64,000 bases of DNA, taken from Alexandriicola marinus. Lineage in GTDB: Bacteria > Pseudomonadota > Alphaproteobacteria > Rhodobacterales > Rhodobacteraceae. Below, piece by piece: positions 55,578 through 64,000 of the stretch (the first letter of the stretch is position 1; every line of letters starts with the position of its first letter). The notes under the pieces are model-generated. The model was given only the letters and a program-made list of their open reading frames with translations. It was not told where the DNA came from and searched no databases. The position numbers were made by a program, and so were the translations under genes. Where the stretch lies: contig NZ_RBVZ01000002.1 of assembly GCF_004000435.1 (NCBI RefSeq), forward strand, positions 736,501 to 800,500. The letters run 5' to 3'.

Positions 55578-56803
55578 CGCAACCGCACCAGAAGATCGCG
55601 CGACGCCACACCTGTCACCGGCAGGCCATTGGCGGCCTCCCATGCCCCGATCGCGGCGGTCGTCCTGTCGCCGATGACGCCGTCCACATCGCCGGGATCG
55701 AAACCCGCGGCGGCAAGCCTGCGCTGGATCTCTTGTCTGTCAGACATCCTCAGCCCCTGCGCATCTGGCGGGAACCCGCCACGAATGGGCGGACCCCCGG
55801 CGATCCTGTCCGACAGATAGCCGACGCCGATGATGTAGTTCTGCGAATTGTTGTAACGGCTGAGAACGGTGTAGTTGGAAAAGATCATGAAGGCAGGCCC
55901 CGCGGGGCCCATAGGCGTCAGGATCGACGCGCTTCCGTTGTTCGGAACGACGCGGCCATCCATATCGCGCACGCCCAGCGCGGCCCAGCTCTCCGCGCTG
56001 CGCCCGCCGCCGCGCCCGGTAAGGCTCTGGTCAAAGTCTTGCGGCAGACGCACCTCGACGCCCCAGGGCTGACCGCGACGCCAGCCGGATCGCGCAAGGT
56101 AGTTCGCAGCGGAGGCAAGGCCGTCTGTGGGATCGTCTTCCCAGATGTCGCGTCGGCCGTCGCCACGGAAATCGACGGCATAGGCCTCGTAGGTCGTCGG
56201 TATGAACTGCGTGTGCCCCATGGCACCGGCCCAGCTGCCGGTCATGTTGCGGGGCGAGATGTCGCCGTTCTGCTGAATGCGCAGCGCAGCCAGCAATTGT
56301 CGCTCAAAGAACGCGCCCCGGCGCCCTTCGTAGGCCAATGTCGACGTGGCAGAAATCACCGGGATCGACCCGCGTCGGGCGCCATAGCGGCTTTCGACAC
56401 CCCAGATCGCAGCGATGACATGGGCCTCGACCCCATATTGCGCCTCAAGCTGGCGCAAGAGCCCACCGAACTGCGAGAACTTGGCCCGGCCATCCCGGAC
56501 TTGCTCCTCGTCGGCCACGATGGCGATGTAATCCTCGAGCGTGCGCACACGCTCTGTCTGGTTGCGATCCCGTTCGATCACGCCGGGGGTAAAGCCCGCG
56601 ACGGAAAACGCCGCGTCAAAGATCGGGGCACGGATGCCCGCAGCCAATGCACGAGACCGGAACGCATCGACCCATGCATCCCAACCCGGATTGCGGGCTG
56701 TGGGCAGGGCATCAGTCGTGGAGAACGCGGGCTGACCTGAGGCGCATCCTGACAGCGCCAAAGTGCTGATACCCAGCAGAACGGACCTTCGGGACAATCC
56801 CAT
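55574..56803 (-). CDS. Lytic murein transglycosylase, MltB-like lipoprotein (copy 2)
   Basis: Paralogue of 409 residues. The signal has a lipobox LALSGC (Cys19), so it is a membrane-anchored lipoprotein, unlike copy 1. Catalytic Glu is in IWGVESRYGARRG; GSWAGAMGHTQFIPTTY is nearly the same as in copy 1. C-terminal peptidoglycan-binding domain FDPGDVDGVIGDRTTAAIG. First gene of the two-gene unit. The difference in anchoring suggests different places of action. Confidence 0.93.
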   Translation of the reverse strand: MGLSRRSVLLGISTLALSGCASGQPAFSTTDALPTARNPGWDAWVDAFRSRALAAGIRAPIFDAAFSVAGFTPGVIERDRNQTERVRTLEDYIAIVADEEQVRDGRAKFSQFGGLLRQLEAQYGVEAHVIAAIWGVESRYGARRGSIPVISATSTLAYEGRRGAFFERQLLAALRIQQNGDISPRNMTGSWAGAMGHTQFIPTTYEAYAVDFRGDGRRDIWEDDPTDGLASAANYLARSGWRRGQPWGVEVRLPQDFDQSLTGRGGGRSAESWAALGVRDMDGRVVPNNGSASILTPMGPAGPAFMIFSNYTVLSRYNNSQNYIIGVGYLSDRIAGGPPIRGGFPPDAQGLRMSDRQEIQRRLAAAGFDPGDVDGVIGDRTTAAIGAWEAANGLPVTGVASRDLLVRLR

Positions 56804-56901
56804 GACAACTCTCTAACCAGATCATTCGAATAGACAGTATCTCAGCCGGATCAGGCTCGACACCCCGGCGTCTCGGCTGCGCAGATTGTTGCCAATCGGG
56901 G

Positions 56902-59157
56902 CTATTTCCGGCGGCGGCGGACCTTCCGGGCCTTCTGTGCGGCCTTCTTGGCGGCGCCGGCCTTGCGTCGTGGCGGCTTGCCCCGGCTGCGTTGAGGACC
57001 CTTGGGCAATGCCTCGTCCTCGATGGCCACAAGCTCGGCCACGATCCCGCCTGTGACGGGCACGACCTCGCTCAGTTTCACGGTCACGCGCTGCCCGATC
57101 GAGATCTCCCGCCCCGTGTCGCTTCCCATGAGGGTCTGGGCGTCACGGTCATAGTGGAAATATTCCGCCCCCAGAGTGCGGATCGGGATCAACGCATCAG
57201 CGCCTGATCCATCGAGGGAAACGAAGACGCCGAATTTGGCGATTCCACTGATCCGGCCAGTGATTTCTTCGCCCACCCGTTCATTCAGGAAAGCGGCAAG
57301 GTAGCGGTCATTCGTATCGCGCTCGGCCATCATCGACCGTCGTTCGGTGTCGCTGATCTGTTGAGCCGTCTTGTCGAGGTTGTCGATATCTTCGCGGCTT
57401 AGCCCGTCATCGCCCCAGCCATGGGCCGAGATCAGTGACCGGTGGACGATCAGATCGGAATAGCGCCGGATCGGTGAGGTGAAATGGGCGTACTTCTTCA
57501 GCGCGAGCCCAAAATGGCCGAAATTCTGCGGGCTGTAATAGGCCTGTGTCATCGACCGCAGGGTGGCGAGGCTGATCAGCTCTCCCTGTTCGGTGTCATG
57601 GGCCTGTTCCAGCAGGCGGTTGAGGTGCTGCGTCTGAAGGACCTGCCCCTTGGCCAGCGTCAGACCCGACGCCTTGGCCACCTCGCGCAAAGTATCCAGT
57701 TTTTCGGGGCTGGGTTCTTCGTGGACCCGGAACAGAAGAGGGCTGCGCTTGGCGATCAGGGTTTCGGCGGCGGCGACATTGGCCAGAACCATGAATTCCT
57801 CGATCAGGCGGTGGGCATCCAGCCGTTCCTTCTGATCGACGGAGACGACCTTGCCATCATCCGAGATCACGATCTGGCGTTCGGGCAGGTCCAGTTCCAG
57901 CGGCTGCCGCGCCGCACGAGCCCTTCGAAGGGCGGCATAGGCACCGTAGAGCGGCCTGAGAACCGGCTCGAGAAGGTCTTCGGTCCGCTCGCTCGGTTCG
58001 CCATCGATTGCCGATTGAACCTCGACATAGTTCAGCGAAGCGACAGACGACATCAGCCCCCGGACAAACCTGTGCGACAGCTTGTTGCCCGAGGAATCGA
58101 TCTTCATTTCGACCGCGATACAGGCGCGCGGCACATTTTCGTGGAGCGAACACAGATCCCCTGACAGCCGGTCGGGCAGCATCGGCACGACACGGTCGGG
58201 GAAATAGGTCGAGTTGCCCCGCTTGCGCGCCTCGCGATCGAGCGCAGATCCAGGGCGCACGTAGTGGGCCACATCCGCAATGGCGACCCACAGGACAAAG
58301 CCGCCTTCGTTCCGCGGATCGTCATCGGGGATCGCCAGAACCGCATCGTCCCGATCCCGCGCATCGGCGGGGTCGATCGTCAGGAGCGGGATTTCACGCA
58401 AATCCTCGCGCCCGGACAGGCCCGCGGGTTTCGCGCTGTCGGCCTCGGCGACCGCCTCGTCGGGGAAATGGTCGGGGATGCCATGCTGATGGATCGCGAT
58501 CAGGCTCACGGCCTTGGGCGCGGTCGGATCGCCCAGCCGGGCGACGACGCGGGCCTTGGGCAGGCCCAGACGCCCCTTTGGCCCGGCCTGCTCGGCCTCG
58601 ACCAATTCGCCGTCCTTGGCGTTCATCGTCTTGTCGGAGGCCACGAGCCATTCCTTCGTGGACCCTTTGTCGACGGGCAGGAGCCGGCCACCTTCGGACG
58701 ATTTGCGGAAGACCCCAAGAATCCGAAGTGGATTTGTCCCGATCCGGCGGATCAGACGCCCGGTATAGGTGTGATCGTCGCCGGGTTCCGCCTCGGTCAG
58801 GCGCGCAAGAATCCGGTCGCCGCCGCCAAGGGCGGGATCGGACTCCCTCGGCAAGAGCAGGATCACGGGCTCCGGCCCTTCGCCATGCCATTCAAGTGGC
58901 TTTGCAAAAAGATCGCCGTTGCCGTCGGGCTCCCGCACCTGCAGGACCGTCACGGGGGGCAGCCTTTCGGGATCGCGATAGCTTTTCTGCCGCTTCTGCA
59001 GAAGCCCTTCGTCCTCCAGCTCGCGCAAGAGCCGCTTGAGGTCGATCCGCGCGGCGCCCTTTACGCCAAAGGCCTTGGCGATGTCGCGCTTCGAGGTCAG
59101 GGTCGGATTATCGGCGATCCATTCCAGGACAGCCTCTCGCGTGGGGATACCGGTCAT
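56902..59157 (-). CDS. rnr: Ribonuclease R
   Basis: 3'-5' exoribonuclease of 751 residues. Order: N-terminal winged helix (TSKRDIAKAFGVKG), cold-shock-like domains, RNB catalytic domain (DPADARDRDDAVLAIPDD and YFPDRVVPMLPDRLSGDLCSL within it), S1 domain (GRISGIAKFGVFVSLDG) and a basic tail (KKAAQKARKVRRRRK). It degrades structured RNA and rRNA. ATG at 59157. Confidence 0.96.
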   Translation of the reverse strand: MTGIPTREAVLEWIADNPTLTSKRDIAKAFGVKGAARIDLKRLLRELEDEGLLQKRQKSYRDPERLPPVTVLQVREPDGNGDLFAKPLEWHGEGPEPVILLLPRESDPALGGGDRILARLTEAEPGDDHTYTGRLIRRIGTNPLRILGVFRKSSEGGRLLPVDKGSTKEWLVASDKTMNAKDGELVEAEQAGPKGRLGLPKARVVARLGDPTAPKAVSLIAIHQHGIPDHFPDEAVAEADSAKPAGLSGREDLREIPLLTIDPADARDRDDAVLAIPDDDPRNEGGFVLWVAIADVAHYVRPGSALDREARKRGNSTYFPDRVVPMLPDRLSGDLCSLHENVPRACIAVEMKIDSSGNKLSHRFVRGLMSSVASLNYVEVQSAIDGEPSERTEDLLEPVLRPLYGAYAALRRARAARQPLELDLPERQIVISDDGKVVSVDQKERLDAHRLIEEFMVLANVAAAETLIAKRSPLLFRVHEEPSPEKLDTLREVAKASGLTLAKGQVLQTQHLNRLLEQAHDTEQGELISLATLRSMTQAYYSPQNFGHFGLALKKYAHFTSPIRRYSDLIVHRSLISAHGWGDDGLSREDIDNLDKTAQQISDTERRSMMAERDTNDRYLAAFLNERVGEEITGRISGIAKFGVFVSLDGSGADALIPIRTLGAEYFHYDRDAQTLMGSDTGREISIGQRVTVKLSEVVPVTGGIVAELVAIEDEALPKGPQRSRGKPPRRKAGAAKKAAQKARKVRRRRK

Positions 59158-59211
59158 GATCCTCGCCTAGCACGGGGCGCAAGGCACGTCACCGGACAAT
59201 CGATCCCGAGG

Positions 59212-59634
59212 TCACAGGGCGCGGGTCATGTCCCGATGGGGAATGCCGGCGTCGTCATAGACCGGCCCCTCAGCCGTAAAGCCCAGCGCCTCGTAGAACC
59301 CGATCGCATGGGTCTGGGCGCCCAGCTTGGCCATTGTAACGCCGGGGCGTTTGGCCGCCGCTGCGCAACAGGCCTCGACCAGAGCAGAGCCATGGCCATT
59401 GCCGCGGTAATGCTTCAGCACGCAGACCCGGCCGATCTTGGCTACGTCGTTCGAGACCAGAATGCGCGCCGTTCCGATGGGTTCGCCCTGATGATGGACC
59501 AGAAGGTGAACGGCCTCGTCGTCGCGGCCGTCACGTTCATCCGCAAGGCTCACGCCCTGTTCCTCGATGAAGACGACCCGCCGCAATTCAAAGCAGGCGT
59601 CCAGATCCCGGGTCTCTGCAATCGAGATACTCAT
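59212..59634 (-). CDS. GNAT family N-acetyltransferase
   Basis: Acetyltransferase of 140 residues. The acetyl-CoA motif is [17 protein letters not shown] and the C-terminal part is [19 protein letters not shown]. The beginning [20 protein letters not shown] is typical of the ElaA/YjcF-like group. The ATG at 59634 overlaps the dapE stop by four bases, so it is co-translated with dapE. Substrate unknown. Confidence 0.88.
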   Translation of the reverse strand: MSISIAETRDLDACFELRRVVFIEEQGVSLADERDGRDDEAVHLLVHHQGEPIGTARILVSNDVAKIGRVCVLKHYRGNGHGSALVEACCAAAAKRPGVTMAKLGAQTHAIGFYEALGFTAEGPVYDDAGIPHRDMTRAL

Positions 59635-60776
59635 GCAAAGTAGTCCGCGAGGATCCGGGAATAGACGGATTTGAGCGTTCGGATATGCTCCACCTCGACG
59701 CATTCATCGACCTTGTGCATCGTCTGACCGACAAGCCCGAATTCCACAACAGGGCAATGGTTCTTGACGAACCGCGCATCCGACGTGCCGCCCGTGGTCG
59801 ACAGTTCCGGCCTGCGGCCCGTCACCGCCTCGACCGAAGACGCCACAAGATCGGACAGCTCTCCCGGCGGAGTAATAAAGCTTTCGCCCGAGATCTTGAC
59901 CTTCATGTCGACGCTCACGCCGAATTCATGGGCAACGCGGTCGGCCTCGGATTGCATCCATTCCGTCAGGGTCGCGCCCGAATGCAGATCGTTGAACCGC
60001 AGGTTGACCGTCGACCGGCATTCCGCCGGGATCACGTTGTTCGCCGGGTTTCCCGTGTCAATTGTCACGACGGCGAGGGTCGAGGGATCGAAATGATCGG
60101 TCCCGGTATCAAGCTCGTGGCTCGACAACCTGTCCATCAGTCGCGCCATCGCAGGAAGCGGATTGCGGGCCCGGTCGAGATAGGCGGAATGCCCCTGCAC
60201 ACCAGTCACGGTAAACCACGCCGTCATCGAACCGCGTCTGCCGATCTTCATCATCTCGCCCATCGTCGTGGGGCAGGTCGGCTCGCCGACAAGGCAATGG
60301 CTCATCGCCTCGCCATTCTCGGCCATCCAGTCAAGCAGCGCCGTGGTGCCGTCGACCGCGTCGCCCTCTTCATCGCCGGTGATCGCCAGAATGACTGCGC
60401 CGTCCGGCGGCGTCTGGGACACGAAATCGATGGCGGCCGCGGCAAAGGCGGCGACACCGGATTTCATGTCGGCCGCGCCACGACCATAGATCGTGCCATC
60501 GCGCAGCTCCGCCCCGAAAGGATCGACGGACCAGTCGTCACGATTTCCGATCGGCACGACATCGGTATGCCCGTTAAAGCCGAATGTGCGCGCCTCTCCC
60601 TTGCCGCCCCAGCGGGCGAACAGGTTCGATACGTCACCGCGATCGACGCGGGTGCAGTCGAAACCGTGGGTATCAAGCAAGGCTTCAAGCAGGTCGAGCG
60701 CGCCACCCTCTTCGGGCGTGACCGAGGGGCATCTGACAAGCTCGCGTGTCAGTTCGACAGGATCTATCTGGTCCAT
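59631..60776 (-). CDS. dapE: Succinyl-diaminopimelate desuccinylase
   Basis: M20 metallopeptidase-type enzyme of 381 residues that removes succinate from succinyl-diaminopimelate in lysine synthesis. Zn ligands: [17 protein letters not shown] and [11 protein letters not shown] (the Glu-Glu pair); C-terminal His in [12 protein letters not shown] at 60776 with CAGGAG upstream. dapD lies 39 kb away in the window. The downstream GNAT gene is coupled. Confidence 0.96.
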   Translation of the reverse strand: MDQIDPVELTRELVRCPSVTPEEGGALDLLEALLDTHGFDCTRVDRGDVSNLFARWGGKGEARTFGFNGHTDVVPIGNRDDWSVDPFGAELRDGTIYGRGAADMKSGVAAFAAAAIDFVSQTPPDGAVILAITGDEEGDAVDGTTALLDWMAENGEAMSHCLVGEPTCPTTMGEMMKIGRRGSMTAWFTVTGVQGHSAYLDRARNPLPAMARLMDRLSSHELDTGTDHFDPSTLAVVTIDTGNPANNVIPAECRSTVNLRFNDLHSGATLTEWMQSEADRVAHEFGVSVDMKVKISGESFITPPGELSDLVASSVEAVTGRRPELSTTGGTSDARFVKNHCPVVEFGLVGQTMHKVDECVEVEHIRTLKSVYSRILADYFA

Positions 60777-61040
60777 CTGATGGCTCCTGGGTTGGTATGG
60801 GTCTGACTACCGGCACCCGCTAGGGCGAACAATCCCGAAATGACTGTGGCCACCATGCGACAATCCCACATCTAGTGGTGCGCCGTCAGCGTTTGGCAAC
60901 ATGACGGATCGCCAAGCCGCCCTAATGTGCAATCTGGGGCTTGGGTTCGCCCGGCCGGTAAGGCCGGTATCGCATGGGTGACTCTTCTCTTCTTCAGCCA
61001 TCACGTTTCAGATGGCATTCCAAGCGGAGTGGTTCAAGGC

Positions 61041-62183
61041 ATGGACGCCGGAGCATTGTTTTGCCGCTGGATCGGCTTGCGGGACGCGAGTGCCAGCAGT
61101 TTCGCGCCGGCGGGCCTTGGTCGGCCGCACCCATCCTCCACATCGACCACGCCCCCGCTTGCCGAAAGCGCGACACCGGCGCGCGGAACGATCCGCATCG
61201 AACGGCTCGCCGATCCCGCGAACTCGCCTGAAAACGTGCTTCGGATGTCGATGCGCGATCCCGACCCGCTGCTGTTCACGATCAGGATCGATCCCGACGG
61301 GACGGTCGCCCTTCTGATGCGCCGGGGCCAGACGGACCTTCTGGTCACCCTCGACCTTCCTGCCTGTCCAGCGGGATCGCGGATGACGATCCAGTATGGC
61401 TGGGATCTCGATGCGCGGCTTGGATACTTCTGGGCAGAGGTGCCCTCCATCGGGGCCTACTGCATCCGGCCGATCCCCTCGTCGCTTGGTCTGTCGATGG
61501 CGGAACTGCGCAGGCTGGTTGACGATCCGCAAGCCTGCCAGATCTCCGACGAAGTGATCTATGTGGCCGCTGCCGAGGGGCTTGCCCCGGCCGGTCCGTT
61601 GCCCGGGCTTGATGGCGCGGGACTGGTCGAAACGAAGGACGGCCAGCTAAAACCGTTGGCAAGCATCGCACGCGGCGACGAGGTCAAGGCAGCCGACGGC
61701 GCGCCGGCACAGGTCAGGTGGGTGGGGTCGAGCGAGATGCCCGCCGGCGGCCGGATGGAACCGTTCCGCGTCAACACGCCCTATCACGGCGCAAGAACTC
61801 CGCTGGTTCTGGCAGGGACGGCGCGGCTGAGGCTCGGCGGTATCGCGGTGGAGTATCTGTTTGGCGAAACCGAGGTCGCCGTTCAGGTCCGCCATCTTAG
61901 AGACAACGTGGCCATCGTCCCGGCCCGCCATGCGCATGAGCTTCTGTCGGATCCGCTGATCAGGTATTATCAGCTGGTCCTCGACCGGCCCGTCCCGATC
62001 AGGCTGTCCGGCGTCGTGGTCGAGACGCTGGATTGCAGCCAGCTCAGAGGCAATCCGAACCTGCATTTCCGATCAGTCCTGACAGCACTGCCGCCCGAGA
62101 TCCTCTCACCGGAAATAGCCACGCAATGCAAACTGCTGCGGGTCTACGAGGCACAAAGCCTGCGTCAGATGCAGGCCGCCTGA
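61041..62183 (+). CDS. Hint-domain protein with altered N-terminal Hint cysteine
   Basis: Protein of 380 residues. Residues 1-200 show a beta-rich domain of unknown family; residues ~195-330 resemble the Hint (Hedgehog/intein) domain of Rhodobacteraceae: LVETKDGQLKPLASIARGDEV with VRWVGSSEMP. In most relatives the domain begins with Cys (CFTxGT-like); here the position reads LDGAGLVET, with no Cys. That would preclude self-cleavage by the usual mechanism. ATG at 61041; upstream frame is open but lacks a ribosome site. It abuts the next gene tail to tail (TGATCA). Confidence 0.75.
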   Translation: MDAGALFCRWIGLRDASASSFAPAGLGRPHPSSTSTTPPLAESATPARGTIRIERLADPANSPENVLRMSMRDPDPLLFTIRIDPDGTVALLMRRGQTDLLVTLDLPACPAGSRMTIQYGWDLDARLGYFWAEVPSIGAYCIRPIPSSLGLSMAELRRLVDDPQACQISDEVIYVAAAEGLAPAGPLPGLDGAGLVETKDGQLKPLASIARGDEVKAADGAPAQVRWVGSSEMPAGGRMEPFRVNTPYHGARTPLVLAGTARLRLGGIAVEYLFGETEVAVQVRHLRDNVAIVPARHAHELLSDPLIRYYQLVLDRPVPIRLSGVVVETLDCSQLRGNPNLHFRSVLTALPPEILSPEIATQCKLLRVYEAQSLRQMQAA

Positions 62184-62531
62184 TCAGCCCTTGTCGTCAT
62201 CTTCGAAGAATGGCGTCATCTGCGCGACGATCACGCTGTTTTCATCGAGCGCGCGATCCATCAGGGCGCGTTCCTCATCGCTGATGTCGTGACCTTCGGC
62301 CAGACGTTCCTCCAGCGTGCCATAACCGCTGACATCAAGGGGGTTCAGATCGGCCTGTTTCAGGATCGCGACGGTCTCCCGCACGGCCTCGGCCTCATCG
62401 ACGCCAGAGGCAAAGCACATCAACGCGCCGCCTGTCGCGCCTTCGGGCAGACCGTCGCCGGCCTTCCTGCCGACCTCGACCAGAAGGGTGAAGACCTGTT
62501 GCTTGCGACGAAGAGATTTATCCTGAGCCAT
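62184..62531 (-). CDS. Conserved hypothetical protein, 115 residues
   Basis: Soluble, acidic protein of 115 residues (pattern ISDEERALMDRALDENSV, end PFFEDDDKG). It has basic residues only at the N-terminus (KSLRRKQQ). No signal peptide or membrane segment. It ends exactly where the convergent Hint gene ends. I recognise no family. Upstream 40 bp lies the DMT transporter stop, same strand, so the two may be co-transcribed. Confidence 0.7.
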   Translation of the reverse strand: MAQDKSLRRKQQVFTLLVEVGRKAGDGLPEGATGGALMCFASGVDEAEAVRETVAILKQADLNPLDVSGYGTLEERLAEGHDISDEERALMDRALDENSVIVAQMTPFFEDDDKG

Positions 62532-62571
62532 GGGATCGGGCTATATCGAGCAGATCATCTGCGCAAGCCGC

Positions 62572-63492
62572 TCATCCGTTGGAGGGCGGCATCGCCTTGC
62601 GTTGCCGCGCGCGTTCGAGGCCCAGATGACGTTCGCGCAGGATGATCGACACGCCGGCCACGATGATGATCGCGGCGCCGATGATCATGGTCAGCGTCGG
62701 CACCTCGTCAAAGACGAGGTAGCCCACACCCAGGGCGAGCAGCATCGAGGTATATTCGAACGGCGCAATCAGCGATGCATCCGCATGCCGGTAGCTGGTT
62801 GTCAGCAGGATCTGACCAATACCCCCCAGAACACCGGCCAGAATCAGAAGGCCCGCCTCGCGTGGCGAGGGCCAGACCCAACCCCAGAAAATAGTCAGAA
62901 GCGACATGCAGGTTGCCGTGACAGAGAACCAGAAGACGATCGCGGCCGTCCCCTCGGTCCGCACCAACTTGCGGACGAAGACCTGCGCAAGGGCCGCAAA
63001 GATCGCCGAACCAAGAACGACAACAGCGCCCAGCGTCTCGGCCGTGTTCAGATCGGCACCGACCGACAGACGCGGTGACAGCACGATCATCACGCCGATC
63101 ATACCGAGTGCGACCGCCGACAGCCGGAAAAGGCGCACGTTTTCATTGAGGAACATCGCCGCGAACACGACGACAAGCAAAGGCGCCGCATAGCCGATCG
63201 CGGTGACTTCGGGCAGGGGCAGCAGTCCAAGGCCCGCAAATCCAAGGCCCATTGACGTAGTCCCGATCAGACCACGCCAGAGATGGCCCATAGGATTATC
63301 GGTCTTGAGACCGGAGCCGAGCTCGCGGCGCGCGGCCAGCCAGACAAGGATGACGGGGATCGCGAATAATGACCGGAAGAAGACCGCCTGCCCCGGTGGA
63401 ACATGCTCTGACGTCGCCTTGATAAGAGAGACCATGGCGACGAAGATGCAAACGGATACGATTTTGAAAGCGATACCGCGGAGGGGCTGCAT
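62572..63492 (-). CDS. DMT superfamily (EamA) transporter, second copy
   Basis: Inner-membrane protein of 306 residues with ten helices in two EamA repeats (examples AVFFRSLFAIPVILVWLA, TAIGYAAPLLVVVFAAMF and ILAGVLGGIGQILLT). Compared with the DMT protein at 30-31 kb it shares the general pattern but the loops differ. I prefer the ATG at 63492 because AAAGGA ends six bases before it; the ATG at 63498 has no spacing. Probable exporter of a metabolite. Confidence 0.87.
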   Translation of the reverse strand: MQPLRGIAFKIVSVCIFVAMVSLIKATSEHVPPGQAVFFRSLFAIPVILVWLAARRELGSGLKTDNPMGHLWRGLIGTTSMGLGFAGLGLLPLPEVTAIGYAAPLLVVVFAAMFLNENVRLFRLSAVALGMIGVMIVLSPRLSVGADLNTAETLGAVVVLGSAIFAALAQVFVRKLVRTEGTAAIVFWFSVTATCMSLLTIFWGWVWPSPREAGLLILAGVLGGIGQILLTTSYRHADASLIAPFEYTSMLLALGVGYLVFDEVPTLTMIIGAAIIIVAGVSIILRERHLGLERARQRKAMPPSNG

Positions 63493-63553
63493 GGACATTC
63501 CTTTCCATGCAGCAATATCAATCCCAGCCGCGGGGAAAAGTCCCTATCGCCGG

Positions 63554-63742
63554 TCAGTCCTGAGTCTGACGATCGATCCGCAGAAACTGGCCGAGGCGTC
63601 CGTCGCTGCTGCGTTCGGTCGCCCGGGCATGGGCCTTGCGGACCGCCGGATGAAGCCTCTTGGACTTGTCGAGCCTGAGGAATGCGGCCCGCATCTCCTT
63701 GGTGACGGGGTCTCCGGATTTGTCGATAAGATGACGTGTCAT
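63554..63742 (-). CDS. Small hypothetical protein, 62 residues
   Basis: Basic, soluble 62-residue protein (KEMRAAFLRLDKSKRLHPAV) with a very strong ribosome site AAGGAGGAG seven bases before the ATG at 63742. It has no membrane segment. It lies between the DMT gene and the sugar dehydrogenase gene on the same strand. I do not recognise the family. Confidence 0.65.
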   Translation of the reverse strand: MTRHLIDKSGDPVTKEMRAAFLRLDKSKRLHPAVRKAHARATERSSDGRLGQFLRIDRQTQD

Positions 63743-63800
63743 GTCGTCTCCTCCTTTTGTCAGGGGACTTACCCTAACATGGAAACCCCGAACGCCAAAA

Positions 63801-64000
63801 TCAACGGGCGGTCATGCGCACGATCTCGCCAAAGGGTTCGGGGGCATCGATCAGCAGCAGAAGTGATCCGTCGGCCAGTTCCTCGACATCCCGGACGCGC
63901 CCCAGTTCGGGCACAAGCCGTTCCTCCCCGGCGACACGGTCCCCGTTGAGTTCCAGCCGCACCAGCCCACCGGGATTGAGCGATCCGATCAAAAGATCGC
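63801..64000 (-). CDS. PQQ-dependent sugar dehydrogenase-like protein, C-terminal part
   Basis: The 3' 66 codons of a gene that begins beyond the window. The segment LLIGSLNPGGLVRLEL, LGRVRDVEELADGSLLLLID and a Thr-Ala-Arg end match the C-terminal blades of soluble glucose/sorbosone dehydrogenases (YliI-like). In full members the beta propeller binds PQQ. Truncated by the window edge, not by mutation. Confidence 0.75.
   Translation of the reverse strand, partial: DLLIGSLNPGGLVRLELNGDRVAGEERLVPELGRVRDVEELADGSLLLLIDAPEPFGEIVRMTAR

Noticed and set aside
61008-61532. Minus-strand ORFs opposite the Hint-domain gene
   Set aside because: Shadows of the plus-strand frame, which has the Hint pattern and family-like end.
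1-64000. CRISPR arrays, IS elements, prophage, rRNA operons and attachment-site repeats
   Set aside because: No spaced direct repeats, transposase or integrase motifs, or rRNA sequence seen; the single tRNA is not flanked by an integrase or a duplicated 3' end.

Overview
The window is a gene-dense, high-GC chromosomal segment of an alphaproteobacterium, most likely a Rhodobacteraceae (Roseobacter/Rhodobacter-type) organism. The evidence is a petABC cytochrome bc1 operon with a GTG-started Rieske gene, the chain rsfS-rlmH-gpmI-envC-ctpA-rppH, a GH2/ABC-transporter sugar locus, an IalB-like protein, a GlsB-type protein, tandem MltB-like transglycosylases and a Hint-domain protein. There is no rRNA, IS element, prophage or CRISPR array. 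One tRNA gene (tRNA-Pro, CGG anticodon) is present.

Layout. 1-4.1 kb: divergent serC/serB (serine synthesis; the serC leader may carry a structured RNA), a PLP dehydratase convergent with serB, and a LOG-family nucleotide hydrolase. 4.1-16.2 kb: a two-armed carbohydrate regulon. On the minus strand lie a LacI repressor, a TIM-barrel isomerase and a Gfo/Idh/MocA oxidoreductase. On the plus strand lie a substrate-binding protein, two permeases, an ABC ATPase, a cytoplasmic GH2 beta-mannosidase, a second isomerase and a second oxidoreductase. A 34-bp concentric palindrome sits between the arms. 16.2-22.5 kb: rlmN with a coupled gene of unknown function, an IalB-like protein, asparaginase II, dapD, two small membrane proteins and aroC. 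22.7-26.1 kb: a TPP riboswitch, a short upstream ORF and thiBPQ. 26.1-29.9 kb: petABC and an outer-membrane beta-barrel protein. 30-40 kb: leuB, leuD and leuC, all on the minus strand but separated by a LysR/NAD(P)-epimerase pair, an exonuclease-phosphatase-like protein, a membrane protein, and an FNR-box-preceded membrane protein on the other strand. 40-45 kb: SOUL protein, MscS channel, lipoprotein, and an ABC-F ATPase preceded by a leader peptide and an attenuator-like RNA. 45-57 kb: rsfS, rlmH, gpmI, envC, ctpA, rppH, an exported protein, a DegP-type protease, a two-component system and two lytic transglycosylases. 57-64 kb: rnr, GNAT, dapE, Hint protein, DMT transporter, small hypothetical genes and the 3' end of a PQQ-type sugar dehydrogenase.

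How they work together. Most of the window is core metabolism and envelope upkeep. The most system-like accessory block is the 12-kb mannoside locus. It imports an oligosaccharide or glycoside, cleaves it in the cytoplasm, and supplies two oxidoreductase/isomerase pairs and no sugar kinase. That suggests an oxidation-epimerisation route rather than phosphorylation of the released sugar. Three RNA-level control devices were found by reading the leaders: in front of thiB, in front of the ABC-F gene, and possibly in front of serC.
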